Notes: generated by a model not told the origin, from the letters alone. Shown: positions 53,487-62,898, counted from the first letter of the stretch. The stretch is 64,000 nucleotides of DNA from JAFAYN01 sp963733105 (GCA_963733105.1 CAVTCB010000005.1:907644-971643), one strand, 5' to 3'. Numbers and translations are program-made.

Positions 53487-54122
53487 CTACCGGTCCGTTG
53501 CGGGGGGGGACAGCACCAGGAAGCCGCCCTCCACGCGGGCGGAGCCGACGCCGTCGGGGAGGCGGAAGGGGTAGGCGGTGGGGCCCAGCCCCGGCTCGTC
53601 GCGGCGCCCCATCCGCTCCAGCGCCTGCGGGTAGAGGCGCTCGGGGACGGGGAGCTGCGCGAAGGTGATGCGCCGCACCTCGAAGGCGGAGCGCCCGGAG
53701 TCCAGCGAGCGCAGGCTCCCCACCACGTCCACGTCGGCGGTGTCGGGGAGGAAGGTGCGCACCCGCGACAGCTCGGGGGTGTCGGGGAGGCGGTCGCTGG
53801 GGACGCGCGCCTGGAGGCGCACGGTGTCGCCGCGGAAGGAGACCGCGGGGGCGTACAGGTCGCCCGGGATGCGGTCCCGGTAGCGGTAGCGCACCAGGCT
53901 GGTGAGCTCGGCGTCGGAGAGGCGCACCGTCTCCCCCCTCTCCCTCAGCCGCGCGAGCTTGGCCTCGGCCTGCTCGGCGGCTTCGGGGGAGACGGTGGTC
54001 ACGATCTCCTCCCTCCCGCCCATCAGGGCGCGCAGCGTGTCGCGGAAGTACCACCCCGCGCCCAGCAGCAGCGCGAGCGCCAGCACCGCGCCGAGCGCGC
54101 CTCCCCGCCTCCGTCCACTCAT
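53487..54122 (-). CDS. membrane-anchored protein of unknown function
   Basis: 211 residues. One N-terminal membrane helix (GAVLALALLLGAGWYF), then an extracytoplasmic domain: LVRYRYRDRIPGDLYAPAVSFRGDTVRLQAR, FLPDTADVDVVGSLRSLDSGR, and LYPQALERMGRRDEPGLGPTAYPF. No enzyme motif is visible. It precedes the sigma54 activator by 4 bp, so it may be a membrane partner or target of that regulator. Unrecognised family. Confidence 0.65.
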   Translation of the reverse strand: MSGRRRGGALGAVLALALLLGAGWYFRDTLRALMGGREEIVTTVSPEAAEQAEAKLARLRERGETVRLSDAELTSLVRYRYRDRIPGDLYAPAVSFRGDTVRLQARVPSDRLPDTPELSRVRTFLPDTADVDVVGSLRSLDSGRSAFEVRRITFAQLPVPERLYPQALERMGRRDEPGLGPTAYPFRLPDGVGSARVEGGFLVLSPPATDR

Positions 54123-54164
54123 CTTGGTCTGCCTCGGGGCCTGGTTGATGGAACGAGCCTGTGT

Positions 54165-55352
54165 CTACTCCAGGGGACGGTGCCCGGTTCCATCTCCCCC
54201 GCACACGGCGGCCACGGCGGCGACGGCGCGGTCGATCTCCTCCGCGGTGGTGGCCCAGCCGATGGAGAGGCGGACGGCGCCGCTCTGGCGGGTCCCCAGG
54301 AGCGCGTGCGCCTCGGGGGTGCAGTGCAGCCCGGCGCGGGTGAGCACGCCGTGCTCGCGGTCCAGCCGCGCGGCCAGCTCGTGCGCCGGGACGGCGTCGG
54401 CGGTGAGGGTGACGATCCCCACCCCGTCGGGCGCGGCGGGGGTGCGGACGCGCACGCCCGGGAGGGCGGCGAGGCCGGCGTGGAGGCGGGCCTTGAGCGC
54501 CGCCTCGCGGGCGTGCACCGTCTCGACGCCGGCGTCCAGGAGCCAGCGGACCCCGGCCAGGAGCCCGGCGATCCCGGGGCCGTTCTGCGTCCCGGCCTCC
54601 AGGCGGTCGGGGAGGGCGGCCGGCATCTCCGCGGGGACGGAGTCGCCGCCGGTGCCGCCGGACACCAGCGGGGCGACGTCGACGCCCTCGCGCACCCAGA
54701 GCCCGGCGGTACCCTGCGGCCCCAGGAGCCCCTTGTGCCCGGTGAAGGCCAGGAGGTCCACGCCCAGCTCCTCCACGCGCACCGGGAGGTGCCCGGCGCT
54801 CTGCGCGGCGTCCAGGAGGACGAGCGTCCCGTGCTCCCGGGCGATCTCGGCCAGCTCGCGCACGGGGAGGACGGTGCCGAGGACGTTGGAGGCGTGGGGG
54901 AGGACGAGGAGGCGGGCGGGCTCGCCGCCGCCGGCGAGGGCGCGCCGGGCCTCGTCCAGGTCGACCGCCCCGTCGGGGGTGCCGGCGAGGACCGTCTCGC
55001 GCACGCCGCCGGGGGCCAGGGCGGCGGCGGGGCGGCGCACGGAGTTGTGGTCGTACGCGGTGCGCACCAGGCGGTCGCCGGGGCGGAGGAGGCCGCGGAC
55101 GGCGGTGTTGAGGGCGTAGGTGGTGCTGGGCTGGAAGGCGATGCGGCCGGGGTCGCCCTCGATCCCGAACAGGTCGGCGAGGGCGCGGCGGCAGCGGAGG
55201 ACGACGCGCCCGGCCTCGACGGCGAGCCGGTGCCCGCCCCGCCCCGGGGTGGCGCCGACGTCGCGCAGGTACGCGGCGACGGCCTCGACCACCGCCTCCG
55301 GCCGCACGGCGGAGGTGGCGGCGTAGTCCAGGTAGACGAGGCCGGGGTCCAC
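54165..55352 (-). CDS. PLP-dependent cysteine desulfurase-like protein
   Basis: 395 residues from GTG 55352 (VDPGLVYLDYAATS). Class V aminotransferase fold: PLP Lys in LLAFTGHKGLLGPQG, LLDAAQSAGHLPV (Asp for the pyridine N), and the putative catalytic Cys in TRAGLHCTPEAHALLG, the late HCxPxAH of the cysteine-desulfurase-related branch. Releases sulfur from Cys as a persulfide. It lies just after a LarE-like small gene and larE, forming a three-gene sulfur-transfer operon. Confidence 0.88.
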   Translation of the reverse strand: MDPGLVYLDYAATSAVRPEAVVEAVAAYLRDVGATPGRGGHRLAVEAGRVVLRCRRALADLFGIEGDPGRIAFQPSTTYALNTAVRGLLRPGDRLVRTAYDHNSVRRPAAALAPGGVRETVLAGTPDGAVDLDEARRALAGGGEPARLLVLPHASNVLGTVLPVRELAEIAREHGTLVLLDAAQSAGHLPVRVEELGVDLLAFTGHKGLLGPQGTAGLWVREGVDVAPLVSGGTGGDSVPAEMPAALPDRLEAGTQNGPGIAGLLAGVRWLLDAGVETVHAREAALKARLHAGLAALPGVRVRTPAAPDGVGIVTLTADAVPAHELAARLDREHGVLTRAGLHCTPEAHALLGTRQSGAVRLSIGWATTAEEIDRAVAAVAAVCGGDGTGHRPLE

Positions 55353-55363
55353 GGGGCGCCCGG

Positions 55364-55592
55364 TCAGCCGCCGGGCTCCAGGTCGAGCGCCACGTAGCGG
55401 AAGCCGAGCTCCTTCAGCTCGTCCGCCAGGCGGGCGCCCTCCTCCCCGGCCAGGCGCTCCCAGGCGTCGGCGGGGACGCGGAGCGCGGCGATCTCGGCGC
55501 TGGTGCCCCTCGGCGCGCACCTCGCCGCGGAGCCCGCGCTCGGCGAGGAGGACCGCGGCCCGGCCGAGGCGCGCGTCGGGCGCGGCGCTCAC
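55364..55592 (-). CDS. short protein resembling the LarE C-terminal region, one frame break
   Basis: About 75 residues when one extra G near 55508 is removed: SAAPDARLGRAAVLLAERGL, then TSAEIAALRVPADAWERLAG, then ELKELGFRYVALDLEPGG. The last part parallels the LarE end (AGFRRVLLDLQGY) and the whole has the same alpha/beta order as the LarE C-terminal domain. It starts GTG inside the larE stop (GTGA) and ends 11 bp before the cysteine desulfurase. Function unknown; a stand-alone copy of this domain may help hold or pass sulfur. Homology is by eye. Confidence 0.55.
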
Positions 55593-56419
55593 CGGGCGCC
55601 CCCGAGCTGGACGAGCTGCGCGGCGGGGAGCCCCTCGTTGAGCGCGCCGCGGCGGTACCCCTGCAGGTCCAGGAGGACGCGCCGGAAGCCGGCGGCGCGC
55701 ACGGCCCGCAGCACCTCGGCGCGCAGGGCGGGGACGCGGGCGGCCTCGGAGGGGTGCACCTCCAGGCGGGCGACGTCGCCGTGGTGCCTCACGCGGAAGT
55801 CGCGGAACCCGAGGGAGCGCAGCCCCAGCTCGGCGGCCTCCACCTGCCGCAGCCGCTCCGGGGTGACGGCGAGGCCGTAGGGGAGGCGCGAGGCGAGGCA
55901 GGGGGCGGCGGGCTGGTCCCAGGTGGGGAGCCCCAGCTCGCGCGACCACTCGCGGATCTCGGCCTTGCCGAGCCCGGCCTCCAGGAGCGGGGAGCGCACG
56001 CCGTTCTCGCTCGCGGCCACGGCGCCGGGGCGGTGGTCGCCCACGTCGTCGGCGTTGGAGCCGTCCAGCACGGCGGCGAAGCCGCGCTCGCTCGCCACGG
56101 CGGCCAGCTTCCCCCACAGCTCCGACTTGCAGAAGTAGCAGCGGTTGCTGGGGTTGGCGGCGTAGCGGGGGTCCTGCATCTCCTCGGTGTCCACTTCCAG
56201 CCAGGGGATGCCGAAGCGCTCCGCGACCTCGCGGGCGGTGTCCTCCATCCACGAGGCGATGCTGTCGCTCTTCCCCGTGACGGCCAGGACGTGCTCCGGG
56301 CCGAGCACGTCCACGGCCACCTTGGCCAGGAAGACGGAGTCCACCCCGCCGCTGTAGCCGATGACCACCGAGCCGCACTCGCGCAGGACCTCGCGGAGCC
56401 GCCGACGCTTCTCTTCCAA
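55589..56419 (-). CDS. larE: ATP-dependent sacrificial sulfur transferase LarE
   Basis: PP-loop enzyme; in LarE of other bacteria it puts sulfur on pyridinium mononucleotide to build the nickel-pincer cofactor of lactate racemase and relatives. PP-loop VVIGYSGGVDSVFLAKV, AVTGKSDSIASWMEDTA, SNRCYFCKSELW (active-site Cys region), DGSNADDVGDHRPG, and the CLASRLPYG block. I chose TTG 56419, 5 bp after GAGGAGG, which gives 276 residues. larB and larC are not in the window. Confidence 0.9.
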   Translation of the reverse strand: MEEKRRRLREVLRECGSVVIGYSGGVDSVFLAKVAVDVLGPEHVLAVTGKSDSIASWMEDTAREVAERFGIPWLEVDTEEMQDPRYAANPSNRCYFCKSELWGKLAAVASERGFAAVLDGSNADDVGDHRPGAVAASENGVRSPLLEAGLGKAEIREWSRELGLPTWDQPAAPCLASRLPYGLAVTPERLRQVEAAELGLRSLGFRDFRVRHHGDVARLEVHPSEAARVPALRAEVLRAVRAAGFRRVLLDLQGYRRGALNEGLPAAQLVQLGGAR

Positions 56420-56546
56420 ACCGGACCTCCTCGACACCCGTGGAACCGTTCGAACACGCACCCAAGCTAGCCGCGCGCCCCGGAACGCGAAACACCCGGG
56501 AGCGCGTGGCGCGCTCCCGGGCGTCGTCGTCCGGTCCGTCCGACCG

Positions 56547-57207
56547 TCAGGTGGTGGCGGGCGTCCCGGCCGTCTCGGGGAGGGCGGTGACGGGGGCGCC
56601 GGTGCCGCGCCGCGCCCGCGCCCGCATCTCGAAGACCATCACCGGGATGGTGAGGGGGACGGAAAGGAAGAGCGCCAGGTCGGCCACGTTGCCGGGGGGG
56701 AGCCAGACGTCGCCCCACTGGAAGGAGAGGAAGTCGGTGACGCCCCAGTGGACCACGCGCTCCCCCAGGTTCCCCAGCATCCCCCCGAAGGCGAGCCCGA
56801 CGAAGGTCCAGGCCCACTCGCGGCGTCCCGGCGGGAGGCGGTGCCCCCGCCCGACGATCTGGAAGAGCACCAGGAGGCGCGGAGACGGCGGCCACCACCG
56901 CGAGCGCCTTGCGGGCGGGGAGGGGGAGGTCGCCCCAGAGCCCCAGGATCATGGCGTGGTTGCGGACGTGCCAGAAGGCGACGCGCCCGGGGACCACCTC
57001 CACGAAGCCCTCCAGCGGGACGGCGGCGGCGACGGCGGCCTTGGTGGCCCAGTCCAGCGACGCGACGGCGAGCGCGAGGGCCAGGACGGACCGCCAGCCG
57101 CGGTTCGGCTCCCAGTCGGAGCGGCGCCGGCCGCCGGTGCGGTGAGCGCGGCGCTCGCCGTGCAGGCGGCGGACGAAGGGCCTGATGCGCTGATTCGTAC
57201 TGCCCAT
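56547..57207 (-). CDS. lspA: lipoprotein signal peptidase, one frame break
   Basis: Removes signal peptides from prolipoproteins. ATG 57207, helix around LALALAVASLDWATKAAVAAAV (the DxxTK region), RVAFWHVRNHAMILG, then catalytic Asp residues in GVTDFLSFQW and GNVADLALFL, all present. The highly conserved Asp after GNL is Glu here (GNLGER). The frame breaks near 56879; removing one base in a C run joins VAAVSAL to LVLFQIVGRG. Repaired length about 219 residues, with a long basic head of about 40. Needed by the many lipoproteins seen here. Confidence 0.85.
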
Positions 57208-57303
57208 CGGGTGGAGGCGCGATTCGGGGAATCGGCGGGCGGGTCCCGCCGGAACGGATGCCGATCCGCACTTCCTCAAAATGCGGGCCGTCCGGGTCGG
57301 TGC

Positions 57304-57333
57304 TTGCCTCCGGGATCGCCGCACCGGTAATCT
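57304..57333 (+). promoter_or_regulatory. amine oxidase promoter
   Basis: TTGCCT (57304-57309), 18 bp, TAATCT (57328-57333); start codon at 57385. Confidence 0.5.
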
Positions 57334-57384
57334 TGGCGCGTCCCGCCGTGCTCCCATCCCAACCTCGTGGACGAGGACCCTCCG

Positions 57385-59346
57385 ATGCGCCGCCTCCGCA
57401 CCCTCCGGCTCCTCCCCCTCGCCGCGCTCCTCGCCGTCCCGGCCGCCGGCACCCTCCCGGCCCAGGCGCGGCACCCGCTCGACCCGCTCACCGCGGAGGA
57501 GATCGCGGCGGCGGCCGGTGTGCTGAAGGCGTCTCCGGGGTTCCCGCGGGACGCGCTCTTCTCGACCATCGTGCTCGCGGAGCCGGAAAAGGCCGAGGTG
57601 CTGGGCCACCGGCCGGGGGCTCCCGTGGGCCGGCGGGCCTTTTCCGTGGTCCTGGACCGCCGGGGGAACCGCACCTTCGAGGCGACCGTGGACCTGGGCG
57701 CGGGGCGCGTGCAGTCGTGGAACCGGGTGGAGGGCGCGCAGCCGGCCGTGCTGACGGGGGAGTACGAAGCGCTCCAGAGCATCGTCAAGGCGGACGCGGG
57801 GTGGCGGGCGGCGATGCGCAGGCGCGGCATCCGCGACTTCGAGAAGGTGCAGATCGACGGCTGGGCCGTGGGGGAGGTCCCGGAGGCGCGCCGGGGGGCC
57901 CGCCTGCTGCGCGCCCTCTCCTACCTCAAGGACGGCCAGGTCAACTTCTACGGCCGGCCGATCGAGGGCGTGGTTGCGCTCGTCGACATGAACACGGAGC
58001 GGGTGCTGGAGGTGGAGGACACGGGCGTGGTGCCGATTGCACCGCCGAGCCAGGAGCTGGACGAGCGCTCCACGGGCGTGCGGGAGGCTCCGAAGCCGCT
58101 CACCATCTCGCAGCCGGCCGGCGCGAGCTTCCAGGTGGACGGGCAGGAGATCCGCTGGCAGAAGTGGCGCCTGCGCTACACCATGCACCCGCGCGAGGGG
58201 CTGGTGCTGCACACCGTGGGGTACGAGGACGAGGGGCGCGTGCGCCCCATCCTGTACCGCGGGTCGCTCTCGGAGATGGTGGTGCCGTACGGCGACCCGG
58301 ACCCGACCTGGCGGTGGCGGAGCGCGTTCGACGTGGGGGAGTACAACCTGGGCCGGCTCGCCAGCTCCATCGAGCCGGGGACGGACGCGCCGGAGAACGC
58401 GACCCTCCTGGACGCCACGATGGCCGGGGACGACGGCGCGCCCTACGTGCTGCAGCGCGCGGTGGGCGTCTACGAGCGCGACGGGGGGATGCTCTGGAAG
58501 CACTTCGAGAGCTACTCGGGGCGGAACGAGTCGCGGCGCGCGCGCCAGCTCGTGGTCTTCTTCATCGCCACCATCGGGAACTACGACTACGCGGTCAACT
58601 GGATCTTCCACCAGGACGGGGTCCTGGAGGTGGACGCCGCGCTGACCGGGATCATGCTCCCCAAGGGGGTGCCCGAGACGCGGGTGGCCGGGGGGCACGG
58701 GGGGAGCCCCGCGTCGGGCCACCTGGTCGCCGCCAGCGTGGTGGCGCCGCACCACCAGCACTTCTTCGGCTTCCGGCTGGACTTCGACGTGGACGGCCCG
58801 TCCAACTCGGTCCACGAGCACAACACGCGCGCCCTCGCGATCGGTCCGGACAACCCCTCGGGCACCGGTTTCGTGATGGAGGAGACGCTGCTGGGGAGCG
58901 AGCGCGCGGCGCAGCGGCAGATGAGCATGCAGACGGCGCGCACCTGGGCGGTGCTCAGCGCGTCGGCCCGGAACGCGCTCGGCCAGCCGACCAGCTACGT
59001 CCTGGTGCCGGGGGCGAACTCGGTCCCGTACTCGGCGCCGTCGTCGTCGGTCCGGCGGCGCGCGGGCTTCATCGACAACCACTTCTGGGCGACGCGGTAC
59101 CGTCCGGAAGAGACGAGCGCGGCGGGGGCCTACCCCAACCAGAGCGGCGGCGGCGACGGCCTGCCCCGCTGGGCGGCGGACGACGAGCCGCTGACGGGGG
59201 AGGACGTGGTGGTGTGGTACACGCTGGGGGCCACGCACATCCCGCGGCCGGAGGAGTGGCCGGTGATGCCGGTGACGCACGTGGGGTTCAGGATGATCCC
59301 GGCGGGGTTCTTCGCGAGGAACCCGGCGCTCGACGTGCCCAGGTAG
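57385..59346 (+). CDS. copper-containing primary amine oxidase
   Basis: 653 residues from ATG 57385, signal LLAVPAAGTLPAQ, so exported. Catalytic base Asp region YGDPDPTWRWRSAFDVGEYNLG; topaquinone-forming Tyr in TIGNYDYAVNW; copper His pair in APHHQHFFGFRLDFDVDG and a third His in the late VTHVGFRM. The PVMPVTHVGFRMIPAGFF end is typical. Oxidises primary amines to aldehydes with H2O2 and ammonia. The aldehyde dehydrogenase at 50151 could act on such products, but they are not linked on the map. Confidence 0.93.
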   Translation: MRRLRTLRLLPLAALLAVPAAGTLPAQARHPLDPLTAEEIAAAAGVLKASPGFPRDALFSTIVLAEPEKAEVLGHRPGAPVGRRAFSVVLDRRGNRTFEATVDLGAGRVQSWNRVEGAQPAVLTGEYEALQSIVKADAGWRAAMRRRGIRDFEKVQIDGWAVGEVPEARRGARLLRALSYLKDGQVNFYGRPIEGVVALVDMNTERVLEVEDTGVVPIAPPSQELDERSTGVREAPKPLTISQPAGASFQVDGQEIRWQKWRLRYTMHPREGLVLHTVGYEDEGRVRPILYRGSLSEMVVPYGDPDPTWRWRSAFDVGEYNLGRLASSIEPGTDAPENATLLDATMAGDDGAPYVLQRAVGVYERDGGMLWKHFESYSGRNESRRARQLVVFFIATIGNYDYAVNWIFHQDGVLEVDAALTGIMLPKGVPETRVAGGHGGSPASGHLVAASVVAPHHQHFFGFRLDFDVDGPSNSVHEHNTRALAIGPDNPSGTGFVMEETLLGSERAAQRQMSMQTARTWAVLSASARNALGQPTSYVLVPGANSVPYSAPSSSVRRRAGFIDNHFWATRYRPEETSAAGAYPNQSGGGDGLPRWAADDEPLTGEDVVVWYTLGATHIPRPEEWPVMPVTHVGFRMIPAGFFARNPALDVPR

Positions 59347-59382
59347 ATCGGGGCGTCACGCGCAGTGGACCCGACGCTGTTG

Positions 59383-59428
59383 TTGACTTCCGACACAACG
59401 CGCCTTATCCTGTGTCGGATTCCGACAC
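59383..59428 (+). promoter_or_regulatory. padR promoter with PadR-type operator
   Basis: TTGACT (59383-59388), 17 bp, TATCCT (59406-59411), and directly after it the inverted repeat GTGTCGGA-T-TCCGACAC (59412-59428). The right half TCCGACAC is repeated in the spacer (59389-59396). A repressor there would block initiation. Confidence 0.8.
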
Positions 59429-59450
59429 CGACCCTCCGGACGTCCCCCTC

Positions 59451-59804
59451 ATGACCCCGCACGACCACAGCGCCTCGTCCGCCGCGCACGACGTCGTGCG
59501 CGGCACCCTCGACCTGCTGATCCTGAAGGCGGTCTCCCTGGAGCCGATGCACGGCTGGGCGATCAGCCAGCGCCTGGAGCAGCTCTCGCGCGAGACGCTC
59601 CGGGTGGGGCAGGGGTCGCTCTACCCCGCCCTGCAGCGCCTCGAGGAGAAGGGGTGGATCGACAGCGAGTGGCGCTCCACCGACCAGAACCGCCGGGCCA
59701 AGTACTACACGCTGACGTCCGCCGGCCGCCGCGCGCTGGGAGCGGAGTCGGAGCAGTGGCGACGCTACGTCGAGATGGTCGAACTGATCCTCCGCACCAC
59801 CTGA
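59451..59804 (+). CDS. PadR-family transcriptional regulator
   Basis: 117 residues. Winged helix: VRGTLDLLILKAVSLEPMHGWAISQRLEQ, QGSLYPALQRLEEKGWIDSEW, NRRAKYYTLTSAGRRALG, with a short C-terminal helix of the small subfamily. It probably represses its own operon through the palindrome that abuts the -10. It is followed 14 bp later by a large permease gene, a common pairing in Acidobacteria and Gemmatimonadota. Confidence 0.92.
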   Translation: MTPHDHSASSAAHDVVRGTLDLLILKAVSLEPMHGWAISQRLEQLSRETLRVGQGSLYPALQRLEEKGWIDSEWRSTDQNRRAKYYTLTSAGRRALGAESEQWRRYVEMVELILRTT

Positions 59805-59818
59805 CCCCGAGGAACCCC

Positions 59819-62524
59819 ATGGGCTGGACGAAGCGCTGGAGGAGGCGCCTGCGGGCGCTCGTGCACAGGGACGCGGTGGAGCGTGAGCTGGACGAGGAGC
59901 TGGCGTTCCACCTGGACATGGAGACCCAGAAGAACCTGCGGGCGGGGATGAGCCCCGGGGAGGCGAGGCGGCGGGCGGTGCTGGAGTTCGGCGGGGTGGA
60001 GAGGTTCAAGGAGGAGGTGCGCGACGCGCGGAGGCTGGCGTGGCTCACCGGGATGTCGCTGGACTTCAAGCTGGGCGCCCGGATGCTGGTCAAGCACCCC
60101 GGGCTGACCGTGGTCGGCACCATGGCGATCACCTTCGCGGTCTGGGTGGGGGTGGGGACCTTCGAGTTCGTCTCGCAGGTGGTCTTCCCGACGCTCCCCT
60201 TCGAAGAAGGCCACCGCGTGGTGGGGATCCGCACCCTGGACGCCGCCCAGAGCCGGATGAAGCCGTCGGGGCTCCACGACTTCGCCGCCTGGCGTGGCGA
60301 GCTGCGCTCCGTGGAGGGCCTCGGCGCCTACCGCACGGTGGAGCGGAACCTGATCACCGGCGACGGGCGGGGCGAGCCGATCGAGGTGGCGGAGATCAGC
60401 GCGTCGGCCTTCCCGGTGACGCGCGTCCCGGCGCTCCTGGGCCGCACGCTCTCGGCGGCCGACGAGGCGCCCGGCGCTCCCCCGGTGATCGTGATCGGGC
60501 ACGACGTGTGGCAGCGCCGCTTCGCGGGAGACCCCGGCGTGGTGGGACGGGTGGTCCGCCTGGGACGCCAGCAGGGCACGGTGGTGGGGGTGATGCCGGA
60601 GGGCTTCGGCTTTCCCGTGGCCCAGAGCGTCTGGACGCCCCTCCGGCTGAACGCCCTCGACTACGCGCGGGGGGAGGAGCCGAAGGTGGAGGTGTTCGGC
60701 CGCCTTGCGCCGGGGGTCTCGATGGAGCAGGCACAGGCGGAGCTGACGGCGGTGGGCCGGCGCACGGCCGCCGACTTCACGCACACCCACCGGCACCTGC
60801 GCCCCCGGGTGATGCCGTACGCCAGCAGCATCCTGGACCTCAAGCTGTGGATGTCGCTGGGGCTCCTGTCGATGAACGGCTTCATCATCGTGCTCCTGGT
60901 GCTCGTGTGCGGCAACGTGGCCCTGCTGATGTTCGCGCGGGCGGCGACGCGCGAGCGCGAGATCGTGGTGAGAAACGCCCTGGGGGCCAGCCGTGGGCGC
61001 ATCGTGACCCAGATGTTCGCGGAGGCGCTGGTGCTGGCGGCCCTCGCCGGCGCCGCCGGCCTCGCGGTCGCCAGCTACGGGCTGCGGTGGGGGATGAGCA
61101 GCCTCCTGACCGAGCTCCTGGACGGGGCGCGGCTCCCCTTCTGGTTCCACGGCAGCCTCTCGCCCGGGAGCGTCGTCTACGCGGTCGTCCTCACCGTGCT
61201 GGCCGCGATGATCGCCGGCGTCGTGCCCGCGCTCAAGATGACGGGGCCGCGGCTGGAGGAGCGCCTCCGGGCGGGCGGGGCAGGGGCCGGCGGCCCCCGC
61301 TTCGGCGGCCTCTGGACCGTCGTGATCGTCGTCCAGGTGGCGGTCACCGTCGTCTTTCCGCTCATCACGTTCCTCGTGCAGCGGGACATGCGGCAGATCG
61401 AGACCCAGAAGGTCGGCTTCGCGGCGGAGCAGTTCCTCTCGGCGCGCCTCGAGATGGACCGGGAGACGGCGGCCTCCGGCGACACCTCGCGGGCCGCGTA
61501 CCTCGCGGCTTTCCGTTCCACCCGGGACCGGCTGGAGCGGCGGCTGCTGGAGGAGCCGGGGGTCGCGGGCGTCACCTTCGCCAGCAACATTCCGCGCCGC
61601 TATCACGGCTGGAACCAGGTCGAGCTGGACGGGGGCGCCGTCGTCCCTCTGGACACCGCGCGTGGGCACCGGGTGAGCGACGCCTACGTCGCCCCCGACT
61701 ACTTCGAGGTTCTGGGCCGGCCGGTGCTCTCGGGCCGCGGCTTCCACCCGGGCGACGCCGAATCCGGCGCGCGCGTCGTGGTGGTCAACCAGCGCTTCGC
61801 GGAGACCGTGCTGGGAGGGAGGAACGCCGTCGGCCGGCGTGTGCGCTACCTGGCCGGCGAGGGGGCGGCCAACGCCGCGGAGGAGCACCCCTGGTACGAG
61901 ATCGTCGGCGTGGCGCCCGACCTGGGGATGACCTCCGGCTACGGCTTCGCCGGCATCTACCATCCCCTCCCCGCCGACGGGGTGCACGCCGACTACCTGG
62001 TGGTGCGGGTGGCGGGGGAGCCGGAGGCGTTCGTGCCCGGCCTCCAGCGCCTCACGGCCGCCGTGGACCCCGGGCTCCGGCTGCACGACATCCTCCCCCT
62101 GGACCGGGTGGACGCCACGGAGCTGGAGTTCTACGAGTTCTGGCTCCGGCTCACGGCGCTGCTCACGTTCGTCGTGCTGGTGCTCTCCTGGGCGGGGATC
62201 TACGCGGTGATGTCCTTCACCGTGTCGCGCCGCACGCGCGAGATCGGGATCCGGGTGGCGATAGGCGCCGACGCGCGCCGCGTGGTCCTCGCCATCTTCC
62301 GGCGGCCGCTGGCGCAGGTCACGCTGGGCGTCGCCCTGGGTGCGGCCGTCATCCTCGCGCTGTGGACCGGGCTGTCCGATCCCGGCACGGGACCGTCCGC
62401 GGGGGGCGCCGCGCTGATCGTGGCGTACGCGGCCGCCATGTTCGGCGTGTGCCTGCTCGCCTGCATCGTCCCCACGCGGAGGGCGCTCGCCGTGCAGCCG
62501 ACGGAGGCGCTGCGCGCGGAATAG
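59819..62524 (+). CDS. ABC permease of the duplicated-orphan (ADOP, MacB/FtsX) type
   Basis: 901 residues. A short N-terminal prefix domain (RDAVERELDEELAFHLDMET, RRAVLEFGGVERFKEEVRDAR) precedes the first MacB periplasmic core and an FtsX half (VLLVLVCGNVALLMFARAATREREI, ALGASRGRI), then a second periplasmic core and FtsX half (VLVLSWAGIYAVMSFTVSRRTREIGIRVAIG, PTRRALAVQPTEALR). About eight membrane helices. No ATPase gene is alongside, as is usual for this orphan type. Under PadR control by position; substrate unknown. Confidence 0.9.
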   Translation: MGWTKRWRRRLRALVHRDAVERELDEELAFHLDMETQKNLRAGMSPGEARRRAVLEFGGVERFKEEVRDARRLAWLTGMSLDFKLGARMLVKHPGLTVVGTMAITFAVWVGVGTFEFVSQVVFPTLPFEEGHRVVGIRTLDAAQSRMKPSGLHDFAAWRGELRSVEGLGAYRTVERNLITGDGRGEPIEVAEISASAFPVTRVPALLGRTLSAADEAPGAPPVIVIGHDVWQRRFAGDPGVVGRVVRLGRQQGTVVGVMPEGFGFPVAQSVWTPLRLNALDYARGEEPKVEVFGRLAPGVSMEQAQAELTAVGRRTAADFTHTHRHLRPRVMPYASSILDLKLWMSLGLLSMNGFIIVLLVLVCGNVALLMFARAATREREIVVRNALGASRGRIVTQMFAEALVLAALAGAAGLAVASYGLRWGMSSLLTELLDGARLPFWFHGSLSPGSVVYAVVLTVLAAMIAGVVPALKMTGPRLEERLRAGGAGAGGPRFGGLWTVVIVVQVAVTVVFPLITFLVQRDMRQIETQKVGFAAEQFLSARLEMDRETAASGDTSRAAYLAAFRSTRDRLERRLLEEPGVAGVTFASNIPRRYHGWNQVELDGGAVVPLDTARGHRVSDAYVAPDYFEVLGRPVLSGRGFHPGDAESGARVVVVNQRFAETVLGGRNAVGRRVRYLAGEGAANAAEEHPWYEIVGVAPDLGMTSGYGFAGIYHPLPADGVHADYLVVRVAGEPEAFVPGLQRLTAAVDPGLRLHDILPLDRVDATELEFYEFWLRLTALLTFVVLVLSWAGIYAVMSFTVSRRTREIGIRVAIGADARRVVLAIFRRPLAQVTLGVALGAAVILALWTGLSDPGTGPSAGGAALIVAYAAAMFGVCLLACIVPTRRALAVQPTEALRAE

Positions 62525-62534
62525 GAGGCTTGCG

Positions 62535-62684
62535 TCACCCCCTGAGCAGCCGGTCGAGCGAGCGGTACTGCACGGTCTCGGAGACCTGCGCAGTGCCGAT
62601 CTCCTCCGCGGCCCGATCGAGAGCGGCATACCTGTCGAAATCCTTGCCTCGTAACTTGGGCCAATTTATCTTTAAAGTGTCGGG
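62535..62684 (-). pseudogene. remnant of a YifB/ComM-like (Mg-chelatase type) 3' end
   Basis: A 49-codon stretch on the minus strand, with stop codons on both sides, ends in DFDRYAALDRAAEEIGTAQVSETVQYRSLDRLLRG. The SETVQYRSLDR end and DFDR matches resemble the C-terminus of YifB/ComM ATPases (EAIQYRSLDR). The upstream rest of the gene is absent. It marks the boundary between the high-GC region and a lower-GC edge, and may be a scar of insertion. Low confidence on the name. Confidence 0.4.
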
Positions 62685-62898
62685 TCAGATCTCGCGTTGA
62701 CCATACCGAGCGGGGGATTGAGTCCAGCTACTCAAAAGGCGATTCTCAGTCGCCGATGCGCCCCAATCTAAAGAACATTGACTGGGTCAGGAAAAACAAA
62801 CCGAGAGCCAGGGTCTTTTGCCGAATACCCGTGGTGGTTGCCGGGAACATTCGTTCAAATGTCTGCTTTATCATCCACGTTTACAACGAGGAGGTCTC

